The position numbers and the translations under genes are program-made. From contig JALXCZ010000008.1 in NCBI GenBank assembly GCA_026990595.1, positions 62,001 to 126,000 on the forward strand: DNA of 64,000 nucleotides. Direction: 5' to 3'. The number at the start of each line of letters is the position of its first letter. Within the stretch, counting starts at the first letter, position 1. This DNA comes from Sulfurovum sp. (GTDB lineage: Bacteria > Campylobacterota > Campylobacteria > Campylobacterales > Sulfurovaceae). Positions 16,753-25,164 of the stretch are shown piece by piece. The notes below the pieces were generated by a model. The model did no database searches. It was not told the DNA's origin and saw only the letters and a program-made list of their open reading frames with translations.

Positions 16753-18108
16753 TTATACCTTATCATGTGTTTCTTTGACCACTTCTGCGATCTCATGTTC
16801 TACAGCATCAGAAATATCTAGATCATCATCAGTCAATTTTCCCGCATCTGGATTATTATAAATACCCGCATCAAATTTACCTTCACTTTTGGCAACGATC
16901 ACAGATACTGCAGCATCTCCTGAAACATTGACTGCTGTACGAATCATGTCAAGCAGTCTGTCTACACCGAGAATAAGCCCTATACCTTCTACAGGAAGCC
17001 CTACTTGCGTAAATACCATAGAAAGCATAATAAGTCCAACTCCGGGAACACCTGCTGTACCGATGGAAGCCAGTACTGACATTAAAATAACGGTCAAGTA
17101 TCCTGTTATCCCAAGATCTACACCATAGGCATTGGCAATGAATACTGTTGCTACCCCCTGCATAATTGCAGTACCATCCATATTGATGGTCGCACCGAAA
17201 GGTACAGTAAAGGATGCCACCGAATTATCAACCCCAAGTCTGTCTGTGACTGCTCTAAGTGTCACAGGGATCGTCGCATTGGAACTTGATGTTGAAAATG
17301 CAAAGATCTGTGTCTCTCTCATTTTCTTTAAGAATATAGCTGGACTCATACCTGAGAATATTTTGAGAATACCCATCAGTGTCACAAAAAGGTGTATCAT
17401 CAATGCAGCGATCAGTACCAGTACATATCCTGCCAGATCTGCAAGAAGTCCAAGGCCAAGGTTGGCTATGGCTTTTGCAAGCAATGCAAATACCGCATAC
17501 GGTGCTACTGCCATCACGATATTTACCATTTTCATCATCACTTCATTGGAAATCTCAATAAGTTCAACAATTGGTTCTGCTTTTTTCCCTACCATAAGAA
17601 TGGAAATCCCAACCAAAATAGAGAAGAAAATAATTTGTAGCATTTTTCCCAGTGCCATAGCATTCACAGCATTACTTGGCACAATATCTATAAGTACACT
17701 GCTCAATGCCGGTGCCTGTTTCGCTGTAAAGGTTGCTGTGGATGTCATATTGACACCTTCGCCGATACCGATCGTTGCCGCAATAGTAATACCTACAGCA
17801 ATGGCAATAGCTGTCGTAAGCATATAAAGTGCGAATGATTTTCCACCTACTTTTCCCAAAGAGCCAATATCACCAATACCAAGCACACCGGTAATCAGTG
17901 AAAAAAATACCAGAGGTACAACAAGCATTTTTAAGCCTGTTACGAACATTTTTCCTATAATATGAAAAAATCCGTTGACCACGTATTCATTGATCCATGA
18001 GCCTTCACCATTGAGTCCCAATAGATTAATGAACAATCCAACTGCAATACCTAGCCCCATACCAATGAGCACTTTGGTCGTTAAAGTCATTTTCTTTGAT
18101 TCTGCCAT
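16753..18108 (-). CDS. Dicarboxylate/amino acid:cation symporter (DAACS family)
   Basis: A 451-residue inner-membrane carrier. Signature segments include FSTSSSNATIPVTL (serine-rich re-entrant loop), VPFGATINMDGTAIMQGVATVFIA and GVPGVGLIML, followed by the conserved DRLLDMIRTAVNVSGDA. It would import glutamate, aspartate or C4-dicarboxylates with Na+ or H+. ATG at 18108 is preferred: AAGGAG stands six bases upstream, and the GTG just before it is a poorer choice. The acidic C-terminal tail (DDDLDISDAVEHE) is unremarkable. It is coupled to the FAH-family gene. Confidence 0.92.
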   Translation of the reverse strand: MAESKKMTLTTKVLIGMGLGIAVGLFINLLGLNGEGSWINEYVVNGFFHIIGKMFVTGLKMLVVPLVFFSLITGVLGIGDIGSLGKVGGKSFALYMLTTAIAIAVGITIAATIGIGEGVNMTSTATFTAKQAPALSSVLIDIVPSNAVNAMALGKMLQIIFFSILVGISILMVGKKAEPIVELIEISNEVMMKMVNIVMAVAPYAVFALLAKAIANLGLGLLADLAGYVLVLIAALMIHLFVTLMGILKIFSGMSPAIFLKKMRETQIFAFSTSSSNATIPVTLRAVTDRLGVDNSVASFTVPFGATINMDGTAIMQGVATVFIANAYGVDLGITGYLTVILMSVLASIGTAGVPGVGLIMLSMVFTQVGLPVEGIGLILGVDRLLDMIRTAVNVSGDAAVSVIVAKSEGKFDAGIYNNPDAGKLTDDDLDISDAVEHEIAEVVKETHDKV

Positions 18109-18170
18109 CACATACTCCTTTTATTTAATGCGAAATAGAAGTCATCTTAAAAGATGCATTTTCATCCTAT

Positions 18171-18197
18171 TAAGCCAAGTGATTTGATCTTGGCTTA
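18171..18197. repeat. 9-bp inverted repeat upstream of the DAACS gene
   Basis: TAAGCCAAG and CTTGGCTTA are separated by nine bases, about 65 bases before the symporter start. A shorter palindrome, CATCTT-AA-AAGATG, lies nearer the gene. Both could be operator sites. No T-run follows on the minus strand, so a terminator role is unlikely. Confidence 0.4.
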
Positions 18198-18222
18198 ACA
18201 CGATCAAAGTACAGCAGTAGTC

Positions 18223-18252
18223 AAAAAAGCAAGAATTACTCTTGCTTTTTTT
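18223..18252 (-). terminator. Rho-independent terminator after the porin gene
   Basis: AAAAAAGCAAGA-ATTAC-TCTTGCTTTTTTT begins four bases after the porin stop. The stem carries A and T runs on both sides, so it can work in either direction. It closes the TAXI-TRAP-porin operon. It is the clearest intrinsic terminator in the window. Confidence 0.85.
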
Positions 18253-18256
18253 CATC

Positions 18257-19537
18257 TTAAAAATTCATATAGTAAATGATTCTGAAATCATCTCTGTCTT
18301 CACGGCCACCATTACCGGCTATACCATCGTAACGTAATGCTTCAGATGCAGATGATTGATCTTTGATAGAATACCTTACTCTGATCTTTGACCAGTCATT
18401 GATCTTATATTTTGCATCCAAATTAAATTCAGTAAAATCATCCACAAGCAAAGAGGTATCTGAACTTACATCAACATAACCAAGTTTCAGGCTTAAGCCA
18501 TCAATAGGTCTTACTATAATTTGTCCGCCAAATGCTGTACTTGGTTCATATGGACCATATCCCTGTTGCCAGTCTGAATACATAGGTCCAGACTCTACTG
18601 CTTTAAATTTGTTATCGGAAATTTTGTCATAAAGTACTGCAACATCAACCATATTAAAGAACGTTGTGCCTGCTTTTGCGCCTAAAAGTACAGAATCATC
18701 TGCATTGTTATAACTATTACCACCATATTGTGCTTTAAAGTAAGTATTGGTCCCTACAGGAATCGTATATTTTAGATCAAGGTATTTATAATCATTGATC
18801 GCAACAGTAGTACCTGTATTGTCCGTATCTGAAAGTGTTTTGATATATTGACCTCTTAATGTAAGATTGTCAATACTCTTATTTTTAACATAGATATATC
18901 CCAAACCATCTTTACCCCATTTGGTATCCTGATCATCAAAACTGCTAAGCTTTGAAACAAAACCACTATAACGTTTGACATATCCTACTTCTACCATTGT
19001 ATCAGGGATATCTTTATTTTGTATAATCGCAGCTTCATAGACTGAAGGCAAAAGTCTAAGATCGTGATCATTCATCAATGGTGTTGATAATCTTTGACGA
19101 CCGACTTTAAACATAGTATTGCTCAATGTATATTGCAAATATGCTTCACCAAGGAAAGCAATATCATCGCCATCAGGTTGTAATAAACTTGTACCGACCC
19201 CTTCGCTTCTGTCATATATGCTAGCTACACTGTGACTTCCAAAATATGCAAGACCAAACTTGAATCCATAGTAATTACCACTCTCATATTTCATGATCCC
19301 GCCAAAAGTCAATGCCTTCGCATCCGGCTTTCCGGTTTTGTCTTCATCAAAACTTCTATCCATGTAGAAAAGTCTCATATCCGCCGAAAATTTTCCATTT
19401 TTCAATGCATCTGTAAAACTATTTGCACTTGCTGTCTGTGGTGCAGTTGTCTCCACTACCGGTTCTACCGGTGTAATATCCCCGCCTGCCATGATCATTG
19501 TTGATGCCGCGACTGATAATAGTAAACTCTTTTTCAT
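18257..19537 (-). CDS. Outer-membrane porin (Opr/OprD-like)
   Basis: This 426-residue protein has a signal peptide (MKKSLLLSVAASTMIMAGG). It then shows alternating beta-strand segments with many aromatic girdle residues and ends in YYMNF, a C-terminal Phe typical of outer-membrane barrels. KVGRQRLSTPLMNDHDLRLLPSVYEAA resembles the central part of Opr-family porins. An in-frame extension upstream lacks features of a start; ATG at 19537 has AAGGGA before it. It lies only 14 bases after the TRAP permease gene, so it probably brings the TRAP substrate across the outer membrane. The substrate is unknown. Confidence 0.82.
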   Translation of the reverse strand: MKKSLLLSVAASTMIMAGGDITPVEPVVETTAPQTASANSFTDALKNGKFSADMRLFYMDRSFDEDKTGKPDAKALTFGGIMKYESGNYYGFKFGLAYFGSHSVASIYDRSEGVGTSLLQPDGDDIAFLGEAYLQYTLSNTMFKVGRQRLSTPLMNDHDLRLLPSVYEAAIIQNKDIPDTMVEVGYVKRYSGFVSKLSSFDDQDTKWGKDGLGYIYVKNKSIDNLTLRGQYIKTLSDTDNTGTTVAINDYKYLDLKYTIPVGTNTYFKAQYGGNSYNNADDSVLLGAKAGTTFFNMVDVAVLYDKISDNKFKAVESGPMYSDWQQGYGPYEPSTAFGGQIIVRPIDGLSLKLGYVDVSSDTSLLVDDFTEFNLDAKYKINDWSKIRVRYSIKDQSSASEALRYDGIAGNGGREDRDDFRIIYYMNF

Positions 19538-19551
19538 TTTAATTCCCTTGT

Positions 19552-21624
19552 TTAATTTTTTACTCTGTTTTTTTGCATAAAATAGACTAATCCATATAGT
19601 CCAAAACCTATAACGTACGAAATGTACTCCGAACCTATACCAAGCCACGCACTAGTCATATTCGGTATAAGCATAAAAGGTACAACTGCCAACAATAAGA
19701 GTCTTTCGAAACCTGATGTTTTAGTGAGTACCCATCCTTGTGTTGCTGATGAAAATGCAAACATTCCTGCTACAGCAGTGATAAAAATCATCCCTATCTC
19801 TCCCGGATTAGTGATCCATTGCCATAAAGCAGGATTATTTGGGTCTGTCGCATCCACCCCCTCAATAAGCAAAAGCTTATTATTAAAGAAAAAGGCAAAA
19901 GGTAAAATAGCTGTTCTGATGTCATATGCAAATCCCTGTAAACCCGTTTTAATAGGGTCACTCTTTGCAATTCCTGCGGCGGCATATGCCGCCATTCCCA
20001 CAGGTGGTGTATCATCTGCCAGTATCCCGAAATAAAACACAAATAAGTGTGCTGCAATTGCGGGAATGAGATAACCCAGATCACCAGAAAGTGACATAAT
20101 CACAGGTGCAGTTAATGCTGCCATAACAATATAGTTTGCTGTTGTAGGAAGCCCCATACCCAAGATGAGAGACACCACTGCTGTGAGTAATAAGACTGCT
20201 AAGATATTTCCATTCGCAAGCTCCTCAATCACCTCAGCCAAAATAAGCCCAATACCAGTCAGTGTTACAGACCCAACTACAATACCTGCTACAGCTGTTG
20301 CAATGGCAATAGGTACCATATTCTTGGCACCGTTGATCATCCCGTGACCGATATCCACAAATCCGCTCATCCATACCTCCGTTGTCAATTCACGCTTTTC
20401 CAAAAAAGCATAGGCAGGACGTTGAAGTACCATGATCAGCATCATAAAGAATATGGCATTGAATGCTGCCATCTGTGGAGACTGTCTAAGTATGATAAGC
20501 GTATACATCAAAAAGAAGATAGGCACAATATAGTGAATACCCCCTTTAAAAATATCAAATGCACGTTGTAACTTAGAAGGATCTTCACCCTTGATACCCA
20601 GTTTCTTTGCTTCTAAATGCACAATATAAAAAAGTGCAAAATAACTGACAAATGCCGGAATAGCTGCTGCCATAATGACATCAGTATATGCCAAACCTAA
20701 AAACTCCGCAATAATAAATGCTGCAGCACCCATAATAGGAGGCATTAGCTGTCCATTGGTAGAAGCTGCTACCTCAACTGAAGCAGCTTTATATCCCGGG
20801 AAACCGAGTTTTTTCATAAGAGGGATTGTAAAAGTACCTGTGGTTACTGTATTGGCAATGGAAGATCCTGAAATGATCCCCATCATACCTGAAGCTGCCA
20901 CAGATGCTTTTGCCGGTCCACCGTCATATTTACCCAAAAGTGAATAGGCCAGGTCAATAAAATACTTTCCTGCTCCTGCCCTTTCAAGCAAAGCACCAAA
21001 GAGAACAAAGAGGAAAACATAGGAAGCACTCACTCCAAGAGGGACACCGAATATACCTTCCGTCGTCAAATACATCTGCCCTACAATCTTGTTGATACTC
21101 GCACCCTTATGAGCAATCAAATCAGGCATATACTGTCCAAAATAATCATACAGTATAAAGATACCGGCGATCACAGGCAAAGCCATACCAAGGGTACGTC
21201 GTGCTGCTTTTAAAAGCAAAATCATACTTGCTATCCCCATAGCGACATCCAAATGTGACCACGCACCGCTACGTGCATTTAAAGCATCATAGTTAAAAAA
21301 GATATACAGTGCCCCTATCACAGAAGAGATACCCAGAGGAAAGTTATACCAGGGAATACTGCTCATGGTTTTAGGGGTTCTGAACATCGGATACATGGCA
21401 AATGCCAATGCCAAAGCAAATGCCAGGTGGAAAGACCTGACAAAGACACTGTTAGTCGGTACCACAACAACATAAAGCTGATATAATGACCATAAAAATG
21501 CAATTACAGCAATCATCCAATGCTGCCAGGTACCCTCTTTCAGATTTCTCTGACCCTCAAGTTCTTCTACCAGTTTCTCTTCAGTTTCAATGAATGCTTC
21601 ATCTATATGTTGATTTTCTTTCAT
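19552..21624 (-). CDS. TRAP transporter fused permease (DctQM type)
   Basis: A 690-residue inner-membrane protein that fuses a small DctQ-like part (helices about 30-160) to a DctM-like large subunit (GALLERAGAGKYFIDLAYSLLG, SVAASGMMGIISGSSIANTVTTGTFTIPLMK, ANGQLMPPIMGAAAFIIAEF-like segment, LGMGLPTTANYIVMAALTAP). This fused form is the usual partner of TAXI binding proteins. It follows the binding-protein gene by nine bases and has AAGGAA before the ATG. Transport is Na+- or H+-driven. Confidence 0.93.
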   Translation of the reverse strand: MKENQHIDEAFIETEEKLVEELEGQRNLKEGTWQHWMIAVIAFLWSLYQLYVVVVPTNSVFVRSFHLAFALALAFAMYPMFRTPKTMSSIPWYNFPLGISSVIGALYIFFNYDALNARSGAWSHLDVAMGIASMILLLKAARRTLGMALPVIAGIFILYDYFGQYMPDLIAHKGASINKIVGQMYLTTEGIFGVPLGVSASYVFLFVLFGALLERAGAGKYFIDLAYSLLGKYDGGPAKASVAASGMMGIISGSSIANTVTTGTFTIPLMKKLGFPGYKAASVEVAASTNGQLMPPIMGAAAFIIAEFLGLAYTDVIMAAAIPAFVSYFALFYIVHLEAKKLGIKGEDPSKLQRAFDIFKGGIHYIVPIFFLMYTLIILRQSPQMAAFNAIFFMMLIMVLQRPAYAFLEKRELTTEVWMSGFVDIGHGMINGAKNMVPIAIATAVAGIVVGSVTLTGIGLILAEVIEELANGNILAVLLLTAVVSLILGMGLPTTANYIVMAALTAPVIMSLSGDLGYLIPAIAAHLFVFYFGILADDTPPVGMAAYAAAGIAKSDPIKTGLQGFAYDIRTAILPFAFFFNNKLLLIEGVDATDPNNPALWQWITNPGEIGMIFITAVAGMFAFSSATQGWVLTKTSGFERLLLLAVVPFMLIPNMTSAWLGIGSEYISYVIGFGLYGLVYFMQKNRVKN

Positions 21625-21633
21625 AGCGTTTCC

Positions 21634-22584
21634 TTATTTTAAAAGACCCGCTTCCTTAAATGCCTTGATCGCACCCGGATGCTGTGGTACAGCCAAACCA
21701 TCTAAAAGCGACTCTTTTGTAATGGTTTTATATGCCGGATGAAGCTTTTTAAATTCATCGAAATTATCTAGGATTGTTTTGGCTACCGTATACACTATTT
21801 TATCATCAATACTATCTTTGGTAACTAAAACTGCTTTCACCCCAATACTTGGTGTATCATGCTTCACACCTTTGTAAAAGGTACCAGATATCACACCTTT
21901 TGCATAATAGGAATATTTTTTTACCAAAGCATCAATAGGAGCACCTTCTATAGGTACCAAGTCAATATCAACTGAATTCGAAGCATCTTTAATATTTGCT
22001 GTCGGGTGCCCAAATACACCAAAGTACCCATCAATTTTGTTATCTTTAAGCATTGTTGGTCCCTCTGATGATTTAAGCTCATTCGCAAGTGCAAGATCTG
22101 AATGTTTGATTCCAAATGCTTCAAGTACGATATCTGTTGTCATTCTTGTACCGGATCCGGGGATATCAATATTTAGTTTTTTACCTTTGACATCTTTCAA
22201 TGACTTAATACCCGATGATTTTGTTACAACAAACGCTAAAAGTTCAGGATAAATAGCCAATACTGAGCGTAAACCTTTAATTGCCTTACCCTTAAACTTA
22301 CCTTCTCCATTGTATGCTTGATAGGCAGTATCACTTTGGGCAATACCAAAATCAAGTTCATTGGCATTGATTGTATTGACATTGTAGACTGATCCACCTG
22401 TAGACTCTACTGAGCATCTGATCCCTGTCGTTTTTCTATTTTTATTCATCATGCGACATATCGCACCACCTGTGGGGTAATAAGTACCGGTAACTCCTCC
22501 GGTACCTATAGTAATAAACTGTGTGGCAAAAGCCGGCACACCCATTGCTGCGATCAACGCAGTACTCATGATCATTTTTCTCAT
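21634..22584 (-). CDS. TAXI-family TRAP transporter substrate-binding protein
   Basis: A 316-residue periplasmic protein with signal peptide MRKMIMSTALIAAMGVPAFA. FITIGTGGVTGTYYPTGGAICRM, STGGSVYNVNTI, DFGIAQSDTAYQAY and DIPGSGTRMTTDIVLEAFG are TAXI-family marks. Known or proposed ligands include glutamate and other organic anions, but none can be chosen here. The ATG at 22584 has GGAGG seven bases upstream; an upstream ATG four codons earlier is less likely. First gene of the operon. Confidence 0.92.
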   Translation of the reverse strand: MRKMIMSTALIAAMGVPAFATQFITIGTGGVTGTYYPTGGAICRMMNKNRKTTGIRCSVESTGGSVYNVNTINANELDFGIAQSDTAYQAYNGEGKFKGKAIKGLRSVLAIYPELLAFVVTKSSGIKSLKDVKGKKLNIDIPGSGTRMTTDIVLEAFGIKHSDLALANELKSSEGPTMLKDNKIDGYFGVFGHPTANIKDASNSVDIDLVPIEGAPIDALVKKYSYYAKGVISGTFYKGVKHDTPSIGVKAVLVTKDSIDDKIVYTVAKTILDNFDEFKKLHPAYKTITKESLLDGLAVPQHPGAIKAFKEAGLLK

Positions 22585-22612
22585 AAAATCCTCCAAATTT
22601 CGTATTTATATA

Positions 22613-22637
22613 TGTATCGCCCATAAAGACCGATACA
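22613..22637. promoter_or_regulatory. Inverted repeat between the TAXI-TRAP operon and its two-component genes
   Basis: TGTATCG and CGATACA are separated by 11 bases, about 30 bases upstream of the TAXI gene. The arms are in the right place for a response-regulator site in the leader or promoter of the transport operon. A TATACT box lies beside it on the minus strand. The rest of 22585-22771 is A/T-rich, with TATAAT-like sequence for the divergent kinase gene. Confidence 0.4.
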
Positions 22638-22771
22638 CAAAGTATACTTTATAAAAATAGCTTCAAAATAGCATAATGGAAAATATACTACTATTTGTAT
22701 ATAATTTAGCATTATATTTTCAAATTAGTAACAGCTTCATATCGCTATGTATTTACAAGAAAGGGTAACTA

Positions 22772-23713
22772 TTGTTTAAAAATCCATTTAACCTTTTTGG
22801 ATTCTCTAATATATTCAAACAATATACTATGCATCTTTTTGGTATTGTAGCATTTCTATTTACATTCTCTTTAGGCATTGCTGCTTTGATAAGAAAAACA
22901 GAACCCATTACTGAGAATCTAGCTATCTTTGTACCTTACGGTATTTTAGTTTTTTTCTTGAACCTTTTTTACCTTAAAGCGATCAGACTCTCAAGAGAAG
23001 ATTATGAGAATAAGTTAAAAAAAGAGAAAGAGTATTCTCAAGCCCTGCTTCGTTCCCAAAAACGCTTTTTAAGATACGCCGTACATGAAACAAATACGCC
23101 TCTTGCCGTGATCATGGCAAATATTGAACTTTATGAACTTGACTCAGGGAAACATCCTGCGCTTTCCAATATTGAAGCTGCAACTAAAAATATCTATGGA
23201 ATCTATGATGATCTCAGTTATCTTACAAAAAAAGACAAATTGATCTACAATAAACAAAAGATCATTCTGGCAGATTTTATTCGAAGCAGAATAGAATTTT
23301 TTAATATCGTTGCAAAACAGTCAAAACTGACATTTGAATTTAAGAACCAATGTGGTCAAGCTGCTATTTCGCTTAATGAAACCAAGTTGCAACGTATTAT
23401 TGACAATAATATAACCAATGCCATAAAGTACACCAAAGCATATAAAATAATCAAAATAATACTCTATGAAGATGAGGAGCATTGTATCTTTGAAATATCC
23501 AGTAATTCTACGATCATTAAAAAACCTGAACATATTTTCAACGCCTACTATAGAGAAAACAGTAGTAAAGACGGTCTCGGTCTTGGCTTAAATCTGGTAA
23601 AGAGTATCTGTGATGAAGAGCATATCAAAATTGAACTGCAATCCACTCAAAAACGTACTTCATTCAAATACTATTTTAATAAAGGAGAGTTACATGAAGA
23701 TTCTATTGCTTGA
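22772..23713 (+). CDS. Sensor histidine kinase with minimal periplasmic part
   Basis: A 313-residue protein starting at TTG (AAAGGG lies six bases upstream). Two membrane helices (about 22-40 and 50-70) leave only a short outside loop, so there is no classical sensor domain. HisKA has H105 in AVHETNTPLAVI. The HATPase part has an N-box (DNNITNAIKYT, about 211-221) and a GLGLGL box at 268-273, but the DxGxG box is degenerate (SSNSTI). The response-regulator gene overlaps its end by 20 bases. It is divergent from the TAXI-TRAP operon, so it probably controls that operon and may sense the transporter itself. Confidence 0.85.
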   Translation: MFKNPFNLFGFSNIFKQYTMHLFGIVAFLFTFSLGIAALIRKTEPITENLAIFVPYGILVFFLNLFYLKAIRLSREDYENKLKKEKEYSQALLRSQKRFLRYAVHETNTPLAVIMANIELYELDSGKHPALSNIEAATKNIYGIYDDLSYLTKKDKLIYNKQKIILADFIRSRIEFFNIVAKQSKLTFEFKNQCGQAAISLNETKLQRIIDNNITNAIKYTKAYKIIKIILYEDEEHCIFEISSNSTIIKKPEHIFNAYYRENSSKDGLGLGLNLVKSICDEEHIKIELQSTQKRTSFKYYFNKGELHEDSIA

Positions 23714-24353
23714 AGATGATCAACTGCTAAATGAAGCTATTAGTAGATTTCTTACCATTAAGGGGCATACTGTTCAAACTTTTAGAGACGGAGCTTCTGC
23801 ACTTGATGTATTTAAGGAAACATGTTATGATCTTCTTATTTTAGACATTAATGTACCCAATATAAACGGACTAAGACTGCTTGAAATACTCCATGAGGAT
23901 AAAATCCAAACACCGACTATTTTTATTTCCGCCATCATAGATATTGATGATATCGCCCATGCTTTTGATCTGGGGTGTCATGATTATCTTAAAAAACCGT
24001 TTCATCTTAAAGAGCTGGAGATACGCATAAATAAAATACTGCAGTCAGAGTACATTCCCCATTCACACTTAAGACTTTCAAAAAATTACAGTCTGGACAT
24101 GGAATCCTCTATCTTAAGATTTAACGGGGAAGTCCAGATATTATCGGAAAGACATTTAAAGATCCTTACCCTTCTTGCCAATAATCGTAACCGTGTTGTT
24201 GACTATGCTCTTTTTCAGGAGTATGCATGGGATAATCTTGATGTTGAACTTCCTACGATAAGGGCTGAGATCAATCGTCTTAAAAAAAATCTCAAAGAAG
24301 ACTTTATCGTTAATATCAGAAATATGGGCTATATGATCAAAAAACCTATTTAA
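23694..24353 (+). CDS. OmpR-family response regulator
   Basis: A 219-residue regulator. The receiver domain (1-115) has acidic EDD at 7-9, phospho-acceptor D51 in LLILDINVPNING, and the Lys of YLKKPF near 101. A winged-helix DNA-binding domain (about 130-219) ends in the expected NIRNMGYMIKKP hairpin. ATG at 23694 has AAAGGAGAG upstream and begins the canonical MKILLLEDD; an upstream in-frame ATG has no support. It overlaps the kinase gene and converges on the next gene with eight shared bases. Confidence 0.92.
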   Translation: MKILLLEDDQLLNEAISRFLTIKGHTVQTFRDGASALDVFKETCYDLLILDINVPNINGLRLLEILHEDKIQTPTIFISAIIDIDDIAHAFDLGCHDYLKKPFHLKELEIRINKILQSEYIPHSHLRLSKNYSLDMESSILRFNGEVQILSERHLKILTLLANNRNRVVDYALFQEYAWDNLDVELPTIRAEINRLKKNLKEDFIVNIRNMGYMIKKPI

Positions 24354-25089
24354 TACGTTCGGCTACCAGGTCACCAAACATTATAAGATCTTTCAGTACA
24401 GCTTTTTGTGCAATACCATTTTTTTCTATGGCAAGCATCAATTCTCCTTTATTACTTGAAAATATCTTCTGATAGATGATCGCTGTTATATACCAAAAAT
24501 CACCCTTTCCCAAAGTTTTTTTATATACATTGATCTCTTTGGAGGCAGGTATTTTTATTTTCACCAATCCTTTTTGGCGTTCTGCCCCGACTGCACTCAA
24601 GGTATAGATACCTGCTTTGGATTTATCTCTGATCATTTTGGGAAGGTTGAAGTAAAGTGTCAGAAGATCATTCCTGCTGTAAAAATCCAATACTGTATGT
24701 TCCTCAGCTGTGATCTTCCCATTTTTCTTCTTGAGATACTCTTTTGTAACTCTTTTTTTCCTATGGTCTATATGGTAGGTCTTCTCTATGTATCTCTGCC
24801 CGTATGTTTTGATCACTTTATAGCTATCTGAGATGTACATGCCCTTTACAATATGTCCTTTACTGATATGTCTCTCTTTTCTATTGTGGCTTAATGCTTT
24901 TGCAATACCGGTAGCTTTCATACCGATATCTATCGTATAGGTATTTCCTTTTGTCTCCAAATGTGCATTCGCGATTCCCATTTGCCCAAAGATACCAAAA
25001 CTCACTTTATATTTCACATCCATTACTTTGGCATAGCCCATAGATGAAAAAATAATAAATAAACCTAAAAAAATAAAACTTTTTCTCAT
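24346..25089 (-). CDS. DUF3108 domain periplasmic protein
   Basis: A 247-residue protein with signal peptide MRKSFIFLGLFIIFSSMGYA and a DUF3108-like body (YKVSFGIFGQMGIANAHLETKGNTYTI-type start, FYSRNDLLTLYFNLPKM in the middle). Function is unknown in the family; a beta-rich cell-envelope role is assumed. GGAG lies nine bases before the ATG. It is divergent from mscS and overlaps the response-regulator stop by eight bases. Confidence 0.7.
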   Translation of the reverse strand: MRKSFIFLGLFIIFSSMGYAKVMDVKYKVSFGIFGQMGIANAHLETKGNTYTIDIGMKATGIAKALSHNRKERHISKGHIVKGMYISDSYKVIKTYGQRYIEKTYHIDHRKKRVTKEYLKKKNGKITAEEHTVLDFYSRNDLLTLYFNLPKMIRDKSKAGIYTLSAVGAERQKGLVKIKIPASKEINVYKKTLGKGDFWYITAIIYQKIFSSNKGELMLAIEKNGIAQKAVLKDLIMFGDLVAERIK

Positions 25090-25128
25090 ATATTTAACTC
25101 CAATCTTACAGTTTGAACCAAATTCTAC

Positions 25129-25134
25129 TATAAT
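25129..25134 (+). promoter_or_regulatory. -10 box of mscS
   Basis: TATAAT lies 30 bases before the mscS ATG in the sequence TCTACTATAATTG. CTTACA 18 bases upstream is a poor -35. A weak or absent -35 is common in Campylobacterota. Confidence 0.5.
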
Positions 25135-25164
25135 TGTGTGAACAAATCGTGTGGAGAATAAAAT

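Noticed and set aside
17132-17827. Open frame of 231 codons antisense to the DAACS symporter
   Set aside because: It mirrors the hydrophobic codons of the symporter. Ser/Thr/Ile-rich frames opposite membrane-protein genes are expected artefacts.
18171-18197. Terminator between the porin and symporter genes
   Set aside because: The 9-bp stem has no T-run on either side, whereas the nearby 18223-18252 element is a clear terminator.
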